DNA of 63,686 nt. It comes from Rhizobium sp. Root483D2. GTDB taxonomy: Bacteria > Pseudomonadota > Alphaproteobacteria > Rhizobiales > Rhizobiaceae. Of this stretch, positions 34,607 through 43,891 are shown piece after piece. The notes beneath the pieces are model-generated. The model was not told where the DNA came from. It worked only from the letters and a program-made list of their open reading frames with translations, and did not search any database. A program made the translations under genes and the position numbers. The DNA is taken from contig NZ_LMFB01000033.1 of assembly GCF_001426685.1 (NCBI RefSeq), positions 1 through 63,686 on the forward strand, given 5' to 3'. Position 1 is the stretch's first letter; each line of letters starts with the position of its first letter.

Positions 34607-35725
34607 ATGGAAAAGCTCGATTTTTTACCCCAAGAAAAGGTCATCTGGGGCCGTCAAGTTCTATCCGATGCCATGGCGAGCCTCGCGCGCTATGGCATCG
34701 AGAAGCCCATCGTTTTTTCGGTTGGACCTTTAAACGACCTTAGACGTGCCTTTGTCGAACCGTATGTAAAAGATGCGGTGGGCGAGTTTCTCGACTTGCC
34801 GCCGCACGTCCCGGACTTTGCCGTCCGACTTGGCATGCAGGCGTGCGAAGAGTCCGGCGCTCGATCGATCATCGCCTTGGGAGGCGGCTCCGTTCTTGAT
34901 GCGGCAAAAGCGGTTTCACATTTCCACCAGGTGAAGCACGGCAGCTTCCTTCCGATCGTCGCACTGCCGACCACCTTGTCTGGATCGGAATTCTCCCATT
35001 ACTTCGGAGTCACAGAGACTCTGTCGTCAGTGAAGTTCAAGCGAAGCTACGCCGTCAGGGAGATCGCACCGAAGCTAGTGGTGATTGATCCTGAACTGAT
35101 CAGGGGGACGCCGAGAGTTCTGTTGCTTTCTTCTGCGATCAAAGGAATTGACCACGCCGTCGAGGGCATGCGTCTGGTGGGTGCGGACCATCCACATGCC
35201 ATTATGGCTGCGAGCGGCGTCCGACGCTTCCTCGACGTCTTGAACATGTGGCCTGCAGAGATTGTTACGGAGACGGCCCTTGAAGCAAATCTTGTCTCGC
35301 TCGACGACCTGCTGCAGCTACAGCTTGCCGCTTGGCAAAGCTATTTCTTTCCGGCGTCCGTCGTCTATGGGTTGAGCCACCGAATAGGTCATATTCTAGG
35401 TGGCACCTTCGGGGTACCTCATAGCCTTACGTCCTGCATGACTCTCGGCCCCGTCATCAGTGCCTGTGCAGCGTTCTATGGTGAGAAGCTTCGCATATTC
35501 AACGACGCCGCCACGGGACGAGAGGCCGCAAACCTGCTTTCGGGCGACGTGCAAACGACAGTGAAACGGCTCGGGCTTCCCAGTCGTCTTCGGGAAGTTG
35601 AATTCGATCGAGGCAACCTCTCCAAGGTACGCGACTTGCTGATTGAAAACTACCCAAGGGAAGTCGCCGATCTCGGCGGGGACACAGAGCAGAAGCTTGC
35701 CTCGCTGCTTGACGGGATTTGGTAG
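34607..35725 (+). CDS. Iron-containing alcohol dehydrogenase family, maleylacetate reductase-like
   Basis: A 372-residue group III alcohol dehydrogenase. The NAD-binding motif ALGGGSVLDAAKAVSHF lies near residue 95, and the metal-site segments are KGIDHAVEG (near 187) and GLSHRIGHILGGTFGVPHSL (near 250-270). Next to a hydroquinone-type ring-cleaving dioxygenase, the best guess is maleylacetate reductase, which turns the ring-cleavage product into beta-ketoadipate. The start has an AGGAG fifteen nt upstream. Its stop codon abuts the amidase ATG, so the two are translationally coupled. The exact substrate is inferred from context. Confidence 0.88.
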   Translation: MEKLDFLPQEKVIWGRQVLSDAMASLARYGIEKPIVFSVGPLNDLRRAFVEPYVKDAVGEFLDLPPHVPDFAVRLGMQACEESGARSIIALGGGSVLDAAKAVSHFHQVKHGSFLPIVALPTTLSGSEFSHYFGVTETLSSVKFKRSYAVREIAPKLVVIDPELIRGTPRVLLLSSAIKGIDHAVEGMRLVGADHPHAIMAASGVRRFLDVLNMWPAEIVTETALEANLVSLDDLLQLQLAAWQSYFFPASVVYGLSHRIGHILGGTFGVPHSLTSCMTLGPVISACAAFYGEKLRIFNDAATGREAANLLSGDVQTTVKRLGLPSRLREVEFDRGNLSKVRDLLIENYPREVADLGGDTEQKLASLLDGIW

Positions 35726-37105
35726 ATGAAGCTGTCGACGAAACCTCGTGAGACAAGTTCGATCGCAACTCTTCTGTCCGACTATTCAGCGGGGCGGCGT
35801 ACCACCACGGACGCCGTCGCCGAAAGCCTGGCGTTGGCAAAGCACTACCAGGCCAACATCAGGGCGTTCGCGGAAATCGACGAAGCTGGCGCGCTCGAGG
35901 CTGCATCGCGCTCGGATCAACGGTATCGGGAGAAAACCGCACGAACGCTAGAGGGCGTCCCTGTCGCTGTGAAGGATATGATCGACACCGGAGACATGCC
36001 TACACGCTACGGCTCTCCTGCATACGAGAGACATCAGCCAGACTCTGACGCAGTCGTGGTGCAAGTGCTTAGGGAAAATGGTGCCGTGGTCGTCGGCAAG
36101 ACCACGACGCACGAGTTTGCTTGGGGCGTGACGACGTCGAGCGAGGCCTTGGGGGACACGCTGAATCCATACGACCACACTAAAATTCCTGGCGGATCGA
36201 GTGGCGGGATGGCGGCCGCGATTGCGTGTGGGGCAGTGCGGGGAGGCCTGGGGACGGACACAGGCGGTTCGGTGAGGATTCCCGCTGCGCTCTGTGGGGT
36301 CGTCGGCTTCAAGCCGACTTTTGGCTTCCTTTCCACCGACGGCGTGTTCCCACTCGCGTTCTCGCTGGATCATGTTGGTATCCTTGCCCGCTCGGTGGAG
36401 GACGTTCAAATAATCTCAAGGGCGTTCGGTATTGCTTGGCAAGGGAAGGCGATGCGATCCCGATATCGCATCGGGGTCACGAGTGGTCTGGGCGGCGTTC
36501 CCATGTCCGCCGATGTCGCCGACCTGTTTACGCTGGCATGCAGCCTACTGAGGCAGAGTTTCGACCTAACCGAACTGTCGATCGAAACAGTGTTTGACGA
36601 GGCTTTCAAGACATTCGCTGGCATCGTGTTGGTCGAAGGAGGAGTGGGACACTTCGGTCGTAACGACGTCGAGTTCATCCAGTCGAGGTATGGGCGCGAG
36701 ACTGCGGCCCGCTTGAAGCTCGCGGAAAACGTAAGCCTTGGCGACTATGCAAAGTGGCAGCAGCGACGCAGGGAGTTTGCGCGTGACCTCGATTCTGTGA
36801 TGCAGACGCTCGACTTCCTTGTACTTCCTACCTGCCCGTGCACGGCGCCGCTCATCGGTGAAGATTTGGTTGTGATCGGTTCCTGGAGCGGCACTGTCCG
36901 CGAGGCTTTAATGACCTACACGGCGCCCTTCAACCTCGCCGGTTTGCCGGCGATCTCGATCCCGATCGGACAATCTGCGGCCGACGGCATGCCGGTAGGC
37001 TTACAGATCGTCGCTGCGCGCGGACGCGAGGCGCAGCTCCTCGAATTCGCGGGCGAAATTGAATCGTGGGTCCGACCGTTGGCCGGTCCTGAGCATCGTA
37101 TGTAA
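35726..37105 (+). CDS. Amidase-signature family hydrolase
   Basis: A 459-residue amidase. The Ser-cisSer-Lys triad is visible as K83 (VAVKDMIDTGD), S158 (PGGSSGGMAAA) and S182 (DTGGSVRIPAALCG). The family splits amides such as arylacetamides or carbamates. The start follows directly on the stop of the reductase gene (TAGATG), so it belongs to the same operon; it may release the aromatic substrate from an amide. A CBS-domain gene follows after 14 bp. Confidence 0.92.
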   Translation: MKLSTKPRETSSIATLLSDYSAGRRTTTDAVAESLALAKHYQANIRAFAEIDEAGALEAASRSDQRYREKTARTLEGVPVAVKDMIDTGDMPTRYGSPAYERHQPDSDAVVVQVLRENGAVVVGKTTTHEFAWGVTTSSEALGDTLNPYDHTKIPGGSSGGMAAAIACGAVRGGLGTDTGGSVRIPAALCGVVGFKPTFGFLSTDGVFPLAFSLDHVGILARSVEDVQIISRAFGIAWQGKAMRSRYRIGVTSGLGGVPMSADVADLFTLACSLLRQSFDLTELSIETVFDEAFKTFAGIVLVEGGVGHFGRNDVEFIQSRYGRETAARLKLAENVSLGDYAKWQQRRREFARDLDSVMQTLDFLVLPTCPCTAPLIGEDLVVIGSWSGTVREALMTYTAPFNLAGLPAISIPIGQSAADGMPVGLQIVAARGREAQLLEFAGEIESWVRPLAGPEHRM

Positions 37106-37119
37106 AAGGGAGGAAAAGC

Positions 37120-37548
37120 ATGTCTGTACAGGCGATATTGAAGGAGAAAGGATACAGCGTCGTCACCGCGCCGCGCGAGGCGTCCGTGCAGGAGGTGTGC
37201 CATCTACTTCATGAGAATCGTATCGGCGCTGTGGTGGTCGTCGACGCCGAAAACAGGATCGAGGGCATTTTCACCGAACGTGACGTCGTGGCCGCTATTT
37301 CGAAGCGCGGCATCCAATGCCTAGCCGAGCCGCTAGGCGAAGTGATGTGGCGGAATGTATTCTGTTGCACTCGCCACACAAGCATCACCACCCTCATGGA
37401 CATAATGAACATGCACAGGGCGCGTCATCTGCCTGTGGAACACAACGGGCGCCTTGCAGGGATCGTATCGATCGGCGACGCAGTCCGGCATCATATCAAA
37501 GCGATCGAATACGAGGCGGAATACATTCGCTCCTACATTACTGGTTGA
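37120..37548 (+). CDS. CBS-domain pair protein
   Basis: A 142-residue protein formed almost entirely of two CBS domains (about 7-62 and 75-130). Motifs RIGAVVVVDAENRIEGIFTE and RHLPVEHNGRLAGIVSIGDA are typical. Such proteins bind adenosine nucleotides and regulate partners. GGGAGGAAAAGC is a strong ribosome-binding site. It closes the dioxygenase-reductase-amidase-CBS run, in which the gaps are short. Confidence 0.92.
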   Translation: MSVQAILKEKGYSVVTAPREASVQEVCHLLHENRIGAVVVVDAENRIEGIFTERDVVAAISKRGIQCLAEPLGEVMWRNVFCCTRHTSITTLMDIMNMHRARHLPVEHNGRLAGIVSIGDAVRHHIKAIEYEAEYIRSYITG

Positions 37549-37646
37549 AATCGGTGGCTGCCAATTAAACCTTGTTTGCATAGTCAAACCGGTATGTCGG
37601 AGTTTAAGGTGCGAGTCGATTAGTCAAGTTGGCGAGGGCCCAGACG

Positions 37647-38288
37647 ATGCTTCGACTCTATGACAGCCGCTATTCCGGAAACTCGTGGAAGATCCGAATT
37701 CTGCTCAACCAGCTAAAAAGGCCATTCGAGCGATACACGCTCGACCTGGAGTCAGGCGAGACGAAGAGTGACGAGTTTTACGGCTTAAACCGGTTCAGCC
37801 GAATACCGGTCTTGCAGCTCGAGGACGGCCGTACGGTGGTCGAGTCAGCCGCTATATTGTTGTATCTGTCGGAGGGCACTCCCTATCTCTACGACGATCC
37901 CTACCTGCGTTCTCAAATAATCGGCTGGATGTTCTTCGAACAGGGTGACCTTCAGCGTTTCATCGCGCTATCGCGGGTCTACCATATTAGAGGAATGGCC
38001 GACAAAATGTCCCAGCAGATCGAGCGGCTTCACGCCGACGGCTATCTCGGCCTGGAGAAGGTGGAGCGATGGCTGGCCGCCCACGAGTGGCTTGTCGGCG
38101 ATAGATATACCGTAGCAGACCTCGCATTGTTTGCGTACGTCTCTTTGGCACATCAAGGTAAATACGAGATGGAGCGCTTCCCGGCCATCCTCAGGTGGCT
38201 GGATCGCGTGAAGGAGCAGCCGGGTTGGCTGGATATATTCGACCAGAGCCCGTACCAGAAGGGCAGCTCGCGCGCGTCGGCGAAATAA
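37647..38288 (+). CDS. Glutathione S-transferase family protein
   Basis: A 213-residue GST with an N-terminal thioredoxin-like domain (LYDSRYSGNSWKIRILLNQL, then FSRIPVLQLEDGRTVVESAAIL with the conserved cis-Pro and Glu-Ser) and an all-helical C-terminal domain (WLVGDRYTVADLALFAYVS). It may conjugate or reduce quinones and halogenated aromatics, fitting the neighbourhood. The ATG at 37647 was chosen over a TTG 18 nt upstream because it begins the beta-1 strand MLRLYD. Confidence 0.9.
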   Translation: MLRLYDSRYSGNSWKIRILLNQLKRPFERYTLDLESGETKSDEFYGLNRFSRIPVLQLEDGRTVVESAAILLYLSEGTPYLYDDPYLRSQIIGWMFFEQGDLQRFIALSRVYHIRGMADKMSQQIERLHADGYLGLEKVERWLAAHEWLVGDRYTVADLALFAYVSLAHQGKYEMERFPAILRWLDRVKEQPGWLDIFDQSPYQKGSSRASAK

Positions 38289-38444
38289 AGTCTCGTGGTT
38301 TGGCATCCAACCTACCCAAAGGTTTTATATAGCTTGGTCGAGACATCGGTAAAATACTGTTCCGGAAGTTCGATTTCAATCTGTCAGCCGCCCGCGTCTG
38401 CGCTGCTTTGCCGTTCCGCGGGCACTCGCGCGCGTGAGTTATTT

Positions 38445-39557
38445 ATGCCTGTGCAAACGGTTCATCTTATAATTTTGATCAATATCCTAGGAGTGGCCGG
38501 GATCGTCGTCTGGCACCTTCAAGGAACGTCGCGACCTACTGCCCGGCTGATCGCACAGATCATCTTTTTCATTGCTATGACAGTCACCTTGGTATTCGCT
38601 CGGGTCATGCCGTTCCGCTTCGACACCCCACATCTTGATGGCAGCGGGTATTGGATGGTCTCCGCCAAGATCCTTTGGTGGACTCATCTTTCCTGGGCGA
38701 CCATCGGTCTCGTTAGAATATACATTGTGCTCGACGGCAGGCCGCGCGAAGCGCGGCTGATCCAGGATCTGCTGGTCGCCATCGTTTATCTGGGCGTCGT
38801 GCTCTCCGTAATGGCTTTCGTGTTCGGTGTTCCGATCGGCACGCTGCTCGCGACATCGGGCGTATTTGCCATCATTCTAGGTCTCGCTCTGCAAAACACT
38901 TTGGGCGATGTATTTTCGGGCGTGGCACTGACCCTTGGTCGACCGTACACCATTGGAAACTGGATTGTGCTCAGTGACGGCACCGAGGGTAGGGTCGTCG
39001 CTAGCAATTGGCGCTCGACATACCTGCTTACGAGCGCACATAACGTAGTCGTCCTCCCCAACAGCGTGTTGGCAAAACAGGGCCTCACCAACGTTAGCAA
39101 GCCGGATGAAAACCACCAGATAATGCTGGGCGTCCGCATCGTACCGACGCGCGAGCCTAATGAAGTGTTCAACGTCATGCTCGACGCATTGAATAGCTGT
39201 CGTGAAATAGCCCACGAGCCCCCGCCGAGCGTTTCGCTCGTTGGCATCGACGCCGCAGCGATTGATGTTCAGTTGTGTTTCCGCGTATCAAGTCCCGCAC
39301 AGCGCGGCGTGGCCCGGAACGAGGTGATCGACAGCGTCTACAGACACTGTGTGGCCACCGGTATCGAGCTCGCGAAGCCAGCGGGGAGCCATACTTTCCA
39401 AGCCTCATATGACCAAGTGCCTACAATGCAGGCTGCGACGGACGCCGGAGTGGCTCGTGCAAGGGGCATCAATGCAGTGCCACCGCCGCCGGACGTAGCG
39501 CGAGAGCAGTTGCTTCAGTCAATCCGATCGACCTTCAGGGGGCGGGTGACTCGATGA
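38445..39557 (+). CDS. MscS-family mechanosensitive channel
   Basis: A 370-residue channel-like protein with four or five N-terminal hydrophobic segments and the MscS core. The core contains the pore-lining helix (TSGVFAIILGLALQNTLGDV) and the beta domain (GRPYTIGNWIVLSDGTEGRV, ANWRSTYLLTSAHNVVVLPN). It opens under membrane tension or transports ions or osmolytes. The ATG at 38445 begins directly at the first membrane helix; upstream in-frame sequence is not conserved-looking. The family is clear, the physiological stimulus is not. Confidence 0.88.
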   Translation: MPVQTVHLIILINILGVAGIVVWHLQGTSRPTARLIAQIIFFIAMTVTLVFARVMPFRFDTPHLDGSGYWMVSAKILWWTHLSWATIGLVRIYIVLDGRPREARLIQDLLVAIVYLGVVLSVMAFVFGVPIGTLLATSGVFAIILGLALQNTLGDVFSGVALTLGRPYTIGNWIVLSDGTEGRVVASNWRSTYLLTSAHNVVVLPNSVLAKQGLTNVSKPDENHQIMLGVRIVPTREPNEVFNVMLDALNSCREIAHEPPPSVSLVGIDAAAIDVQLCFRVSSPAQRGVARNEVIDSVYRHCVATGIELAKPAGSHTFQASYDQVPTMQAATDAGVARARGINAVPPPPDVAREQLLQSIRSTFRGRVTR

Positions 39558-39692
39558 CAGCGTCGCTCTTGGCCAAGTATGGATGGCGTCATCGTTCGCG
39601 GGAATTGGACCATGCGTACAAGACTGCGAACTTCTCAAATATCGACGAGCGTTTAGTCTTCTCTCAGCTCAATAAAAGAAAGGGGAGCTGTC

Positions 39693-40406
39693 ATGCACGC
39701 CAATGTAAAGTGGGACGAATCCAACTTAGTACGATCAGCCGTCGTCGATCAGGTCATGGTCGAAAGGCGAGCTAAGCGAGGATTTCTCAAGACGCCTGTG
39801 TCGCTCGATACCGTGAAAGACATTCTGAACGCCGCGCGTTTCGCTCCAAGTTCAAGCAACACCCAGCCTTGGAAATGCTACGTTCTCACCGGCGACACCC
39901 GCGACCGCATCACCTCCAAGGCGGTCGATATATTCCGAGCGGGGCCGGAGAAGCTAACTCCCGAGTATCCCTTCTTTCCTCAGCCTTTGCACGATCCTTT
40001 TTCCGGCCGCTTCAACGTATTCCGAGGTCAGCTTGGTGACGCGGTTGGCGTACCTCGCAGCGACAAGTACGGACGAATGAAAGACGTCGAGCGGCAGTTT
40101 CGCTTCTTCGAGGCGCCGGTCGGCCTGATTTTCACGATGGACCGAAAGCTCGAATGGGCGAGCTTCATCTGCTACGGATGTTTCCTGCAAAACATCATGC
40201 TTGCCGCGAAGGCGCGGGGGCTGGACACATGCGCGCAGCAGATCTGGTCGCTCCAACATCAAATGCTGCGAGAAGAGTTTAAGTTTCCACAATCGGACAT
40301 GGTGGTTGCCGGACTTTCCCTGGGTTGGGCGGATAACAACCTGGCCGAGAACAACATGGCAAACCATAAGCTTTCACTCGAAGAGTTTGTCACCTTCTCG
40401 GATTAA
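39693..40406 (+). CDS. Nitroreductase family protein
   Basis: A 237-residue FMN-dependent nitroreductase with the phosphate-binding motif RRAKRGFLKTPVS and ARFAPSSSNTQPWKCYVLTG at the N terminus, and AAKARGLDTCAQQIWSL with the flavin-binding segment. It reduces nitroaromatics or quinones with NAD(P)H. GGGGAG precedes the ATG. A rho-independent terminator at 40466 ends the transcript. The neighbouring LysR gene at 40528, in the same direction, may regulate it. Confidence 0.92.
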   Translation: MHANVKWDESNLVRSAVVDQVMVERRAKRGFLKTPVSLDTVKDILNAARFAPSSSNTQPWKCYVLTGDTRDRITSKAVDIFRAGPEKLTPEYPFFPQPLHDPFSGRFNVFRGQLGDAVGVPRSDKYGRMKDVERQFRFFEAPVGLIFTMDRKLEWASFICYGCFLQNIMLAAKARGLDTCAQQIWSLQHQMLREEFKFPQSDMVVAGLSLGWADNNLAENNMANHKLSLEEFVTFSD

Positions 40407-40465
40407 GCGTCCGGGGATGCGTTTCGGATCTTGACGTTTTATCTGCAAGGGCGTCGATTAACAGG

Positions 40466-40500
40466 GCCATCGCGGTGTCTCGCGATGGCTTTCGCGCGGT
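40466..40500 (+). terminator. Terminator after the nitroreductase gene
   Basis: The perfect 9-bp stem GCCATCGCG/CGCGATGGC with loop GTGTCT is followed by TTTCGCGCGGTTTT. Confidence 0.8.
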
Positions 40501-40527
40501 TTTGTCGGGCGCGCTCGAAGACGGCAG

Positions 40528-41454
40528 GTGTCGATGCTTGAACTCAAAGACGTTTACTTCTTCGTCCAGGTCGTTGATCGCGGCGGCTTCACGTCTGCCG
40601 GAAGAACTCTGCGGGTGCCGAAATCGACGCTTAGTCACCGAGTTCGTGAACTAGAGTCGATGCTTGGCGTTCGGCTAATAAATCGTACCTCGCGGCAGTT
40701 CGGCACGACTGATGTGGGGGCGGAATTCTACCATTATGCTCTGCAGATTCTTCAAAGTGCTGATATCGCCGAAGAATTCGTCCGCCAGAGATTGAATGAG
40801 CCAAGCGGGACGGTGAGGATAACGACTGCGGTTGAGATAGCTCAATTTGCACTAAAGGATCTAATTCCAGTTTTCCTGAACAGATATCCAAAGGTAAGAA
40901 TCGTCGAAATCGCGACGGACAGACTTGTCGACATGGTCGCTGAAGGATTCGATTTGGCCCTTAGAGGACATGTTGCTTCCTTGCAAAACTCTACGCTGGT
41001 GCACCGCGGAATCGCAAGCGTTCCATGGTATCTGTTTGCCAGTCCAACCTACTTGAATCAGGCCGGCGACATAACTGATCCGCGAGCCCTCTCCTCCCAT
41101 TCAACGCTAGCTATGGATCGACATGGTGCCGAGATGTGGGGTCTGAAAGGGCCATCAGGGCATGAGTTGGACGTGCCGATTGAGCCACGGTTTCTGAGCA
41201 ACAATATGATTGCCCTCAAGGAGGCTGCTTGCGCTGATCTGGGCGTAGCCGCACTCCCTGGATATATGTGTCGCCAAGAGATCGAAGACGGAAGACTTCG
41301 TCAGATATTGCCTGGCTGGATGGCTGCCGACGCTCGTATGAGCGCGCTCATGCCTTACAGGAATGGGCTTCTGCCAGCAGTTCGTGCGCTGGTCGATTTC
41401 CTGGCAATGGAAGTGCCCAAGGTCACGGCGTTCACTCCCCGTGCGCACGACTGA
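40528..41454 (+). CDS. LysR-family transcriptional regulator
   Basis: A 308-residue regulator with an N-terminal helix-turn-helix (LKDVYFFVQVVDRGGFTSAG, VPKSTLSHRVRELESMLGVR) and a LysR substrate-binding domain. It may start at GTG 40528 or ATG 40534; both have GGCAGG-like sequence upstream. Between the nitroreductase and a second LysR gene, it is a candidate reader of quinone or aromatic signals and of the GTCCA-N6-TGGAC palindromes. Confidence 0.92.
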   Translation: MSMLELKDVYFFVQVVDRGGFTSAGRTLRVPKSTLSHRVRELESMLGVRLINRTSRQFGTTDVGAEFYHYALQILQSADIAEEFVRQRLNEPSGTVRITTAVEIAQFALKDLIPVFLNRYPKVRIVEIATDRLVDMVAEGFDLALRGHVASLQNSTLVHRGIASVPWYLFASPTYLNQAGDITDPRALSSHSTLAMDRHGAEMWGLKGPSGHELDVPIEPRFLSNNMIALKEAACADLGVAALPGYMCRQEIEDGRLRQILPGWMAADARMSALMPYRNGLLPAVRALVDFLAMEVPKVTAFTPRAHD

Positions 41455-41604
41455 TAGATTTTGCGGCCCATGCCGCTATGCAAAAACTTGCGTCTGCACA
41501 AGCTAAACCTCAGTTGGCTATCTGGGGCATCTGAGACCAAATAGACTCATTCGACACGTATCCCCTTTTCCGGTTCGGGCCGGATCGCACCGAGATTGAT
41601 TGCT

Positions 41605-41862
41605 ATGAAACTTCGTAGTCAGGTCGAGCAAGGCTTGCTTTGCTGCTTGTTGATGACGACGTTGGAAAGAAACGAAATACTTTCCACCAGCCTCGAGCGG
41701 GAGGCGCGCTCAATAACCCTGCTTAAGGTCGTGCGAGCGATAGAAGGCGACATCGAGACCTTTGCGGACAGCGGCCGAGCCGAAAAAATGCTCCCGGCCG
41801 GATCCATTGCCAGCGTGGCCTCGATCCTGGAACGGTCGTTCAAATCTGCCGACGCCGTTTGA
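41605..41862 (+). CDS. Short hypothetical protein
   Basis: An 85-residue, mostly helical frame (MKLRSQVEQGLLCCLLMTTL...) that I do not recognise. It lies between two LysR genes in the same direction. No strong ribosome-binding site is visible, but the codon pattern is compatible with a gene. An unannotated remnant or chance frame is possible. Confidence 0.35.
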   Translation: MKLRSQVEQGLLCCLLMTTLERNEILSTSLEREARSITLLKVVRAIEGDIETFADSGRAEKMLPAGSIASVASILERSFKSADAV

Positions 41863-41979
41863 CAGGAAGTACTTGCGACAAACAATCTCGAAAATCTGGC
41901 AAGGGAGCTTCAAATCTCCTCGGACAGGCTTCCGGCATTTGAAAGCAGCTCTCGGCGTCCGAACTGAGGATTTCGCACG

Positions 41980-42873
41980 ATGGAAAGTCTTCTGAATGAA
42001 ACTGCCGGGATGCTTGCCTTCGTCCGGACGGTCGAAACAGGCACCTTCAGCGCTGCCGCCCGAACTCTAGGGGTCACGTCGTCGGCAGCGTCGAAAAGCG
42101 TCTCGCGACTAGAATCCATACTTCATGCCAAGCTTTTCCGGCGCTCGACACGGTTGCTTGCGATGACGGCCGAGGGTGAGGCCTTCTACGCGCGAGTGAT
42201 GCCACTACTTCGCGAAATCGAAGCCAGCGCCGACGCCGTCCAATCTTATCGGGAGACATCTGGCCATCTAAAGGTCAGTCTGCCGGGCGAGCTCGGCCGA
42301 GTGATGCTCGGGCCGATCTTCAATGACTTCATGCCTAGATTTCCGGGCATCTCTCTGGAAATTGGGATGACGGACCGGCATGTCGATCTTGTGCGTGAAA
42401 ACTACGACGCGGCATTCCGCGTCGGCAACTCGGATCGAAACGAACTCATGTGTCGAACGCTTGCGCATCTCGATATGGCGTTAGTCGCCTCGCCGTCGTT
42501 TCTTAGGGTAAATCCGGTCCCTGGTTCCATCGAACAGCTGTCGCAGCTTCAGTTTGCCAAATACTCGCTTGGAGGCAAAACATATCCCGTGCGGTTTGCC
42601 AGCGGCCGCGAATTCTTTCCTTCTGGAAGGATCGAATTTGATACCGCGACCGCCATTCGGGAAGCTGCAAGAAGCGGGGCGGGCGTCGCCCATTTGCTGA
42701 AGCGCGTGGTTGAGGAAGACCTTCGCGAAGGCTCACTGGTAGAGTTACTTCCCAACATCCGATTGCAGACCGTTCCGTTTCAGGCGCTGCACGCCTCTGG
42801 ATCCATGCCTAGTCACCGCCTCCAGATTTTCACCGAATTCATCGCCCAGGTAATGGTGGGCGCCCCTCAATAG
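41980..42873 (+). CDS. LysR-family transcriptional regulator
   Basis: A 297-residue LysR protein of the CrgA-like subgroup. The helix-turn-helix lies at residues 8-65 (TGTFSAAARTLGVTSSAASK, VSRLESILHAKLFRRSTR) and is followed by the effector domain. A GAGGA ribosome-binding site supports the start. The AhpD-like gene at 43224 lies downstream in the same direction; the palindrome GGTTGCG-AC-CGCAACC at 43034 between them is a candidate operator. Confidence 0.92.
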   Translation: MESLLNETAGMLAFVRTVETGTFSAAARTLGVTSSAASKSVSRLESILHAKLFRRSTRLLAMTAEGEAFYARVMPLLREIEASADAVQSYRETSGHLKVSLPGELGRVMLGPIFNDFMPRFPGISLEIGMTDRHVDLVRENYDAAFRVGNSDRNELMCRTLAHLDMALVASPSFLRVNPVPGSIEQLSQLQFAKYSLGGKTYPVRFASGREFFPSGRIEFDTATAIREAARSGAGVAHLLKRVVEEDLREGSLVELLPNIRLQTVPFQALHASGSMPSHRLQIFTEFIAQVMVGAPQ

Positions 42874-43223
42874 AGGCTCATTTGTGCCACAGAGCTGCGG
42901 TTTTGCCTCGCTGCTTCTGACTCGCGGATGATGCGGAAAATTCAGCGACGCCGCGATATCCCGGCTTGCCAATCTAATAGGAAACACGGGGTAGGATATT
43001 ACTAAGGTAACTCAGAGCCAGCGAGCAGCATTTGGTTGCGACCGCAACCGAATAGCGCGCACCACCTCTTCGCAACCCGCATTTTGGGCCACTTCGGTTT
43101 ATGCCCCCAACATTGGTATATCTATCCGAGTGTGTGCGCGTATCCCAGGATCGAGGCCGGCCATTCGCGTCTTCCAGACCGCCGATCTGGCCGATTTCAA
43201 ATTCCAACCCTGGGAAGAAGAAG
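42874..43223. other. 350-bp intergenic region
   Basis: The region holds the palindrome at 43034-43049 and presumably the promoter of the AhpD-like gene. No gene is supported. Confidence 0.4.
43034..43049. promoter_or_regulatory. Palindrome GGTTGCG-AC-CGCAACC, candidate operator
   Basis: Perfect 7-bp arms are separated by AC. It is similar to GTTGCA-AC-TGCAAC at 11348. It lies 175 bp upstream of the AhpD-like gene start. Confidence 0.45.
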
Positions 43224-43703
43224 ATGACACAGCGACTTAACTTCGCACAGCTTTCGCCCGAGCTCTTCAAAAGCTTGATGACTCTGAGCAACGAAATCAA
43301 GAAAGGTTCTATCGAGCAGTCTATCCTGGATCTGATCGATATTCGCGCCTCCCAGATTAACGGATGCGCCTTCTGCCTCGATATGCATTCCAAGGAAGCC
43401 AAGATCCACGGCGAACGCGAGCTGCGGCTCTATCATCTCGCAGCATGGCGCGAGTCAACTCTTTTCAGCCCACGCGAGCGCGCGGCGCTCGCCTGGACCG
43501 AAGTGGTGACGAAGCTGCCTGAAGGCGGCGTTCCTGACGAAGTCTACGAGAGAGTTCGTGGTCAGCTATCGGAGAAGGAACTTTCCGATCTTACGTTCCA
43601 GGTCATGGCGATCAACATGTGGAACCGGGCCAGCATTGCGTTCCGCGCGGTTCCAGGATCTGCCGACAAGGCCTTTGGCCTCGATAAGGCCGGCCTCGAG
43701 TAA
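43224..43703 (+). CDS. Carboxymuconolactone decarboxylase/AhpD-like protein
   Basis: A 159-residue AhpD-like alkylhydroperoxidase-fold protein. The active site is NGCAFCLDMHSKEA with the CXXC pair C51/C54 and H58, so a thiol peroxidase or redox role is likely. It starts at the ATG after GGAAGAAGAAG. A strong terminator follows at 43719. A broken paralogue of the same family lies at 63000. Confidence 0.92.
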   Translation: MTQRLNFAQLSPELFKSLMTLSNEIKKGSIEQSILDLIDIRASQINGCAFCLDMHSKEAKIHGERELRLYHLAAWRESTLFSPRERAALAWTEVVTKLPEGGVPDEVYERVRGQLSEKELSDLTFQVMAINMWNRASIAFRAVPGSADKAFGLDKAGLE

Positions 43704-43718
43704 AGCATACTGGCTGGT

Positions 43719-43750
43719 AGACGGCCGAGCGTTTCGGCCGTCTGCTTTTC
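43719..43750 (+). terminator. Terminator after the AhpD-like gene
   Basis: The perfect 10-bp stem AGACGGCCGA/TCGGCCGTCT with loop GCGTT is followed by GCTTTTC. Confidence 0.85.
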
Positions 43751-43768
43751 AAGCGCCTTAAAATGATT

Positions 43769-43784
43769 GTCCATTGTTTTGGAC
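43769..43784. promoter_or_regulatory. Palindrome GTCCA-N6-TGGAC (site 3)
   Basis: The sequence is GTCCATTGTTTTGGAC, followed by GCTAAGTC. It is nearly identical, flanks included, to the site at 33275 upstream of the ring-cleaving dioxygenase. It lies 108 bp before the dioxygenase-like gene at 43892, the same distance as site 2 from its gene. Confidence 0.6.
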
Positions 43785-43891
43785 GCTAAGTCGAAGAACC
43801 GTAGCCTGTCGTGAATTGATGTTTGCTCCTATCCTCGTGCCGGACCGGTTCTAAAGGCCCGGCTGCTTAGGCCAATAAAAAGGATGGAACG

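Noticed and set aside
41619..41885. Minus-strand frame opposite the short hypothetical gene
   Set aside because: No ribosome-binding site; the plus-strand frame is the slightly better candidate and is itself rated low.
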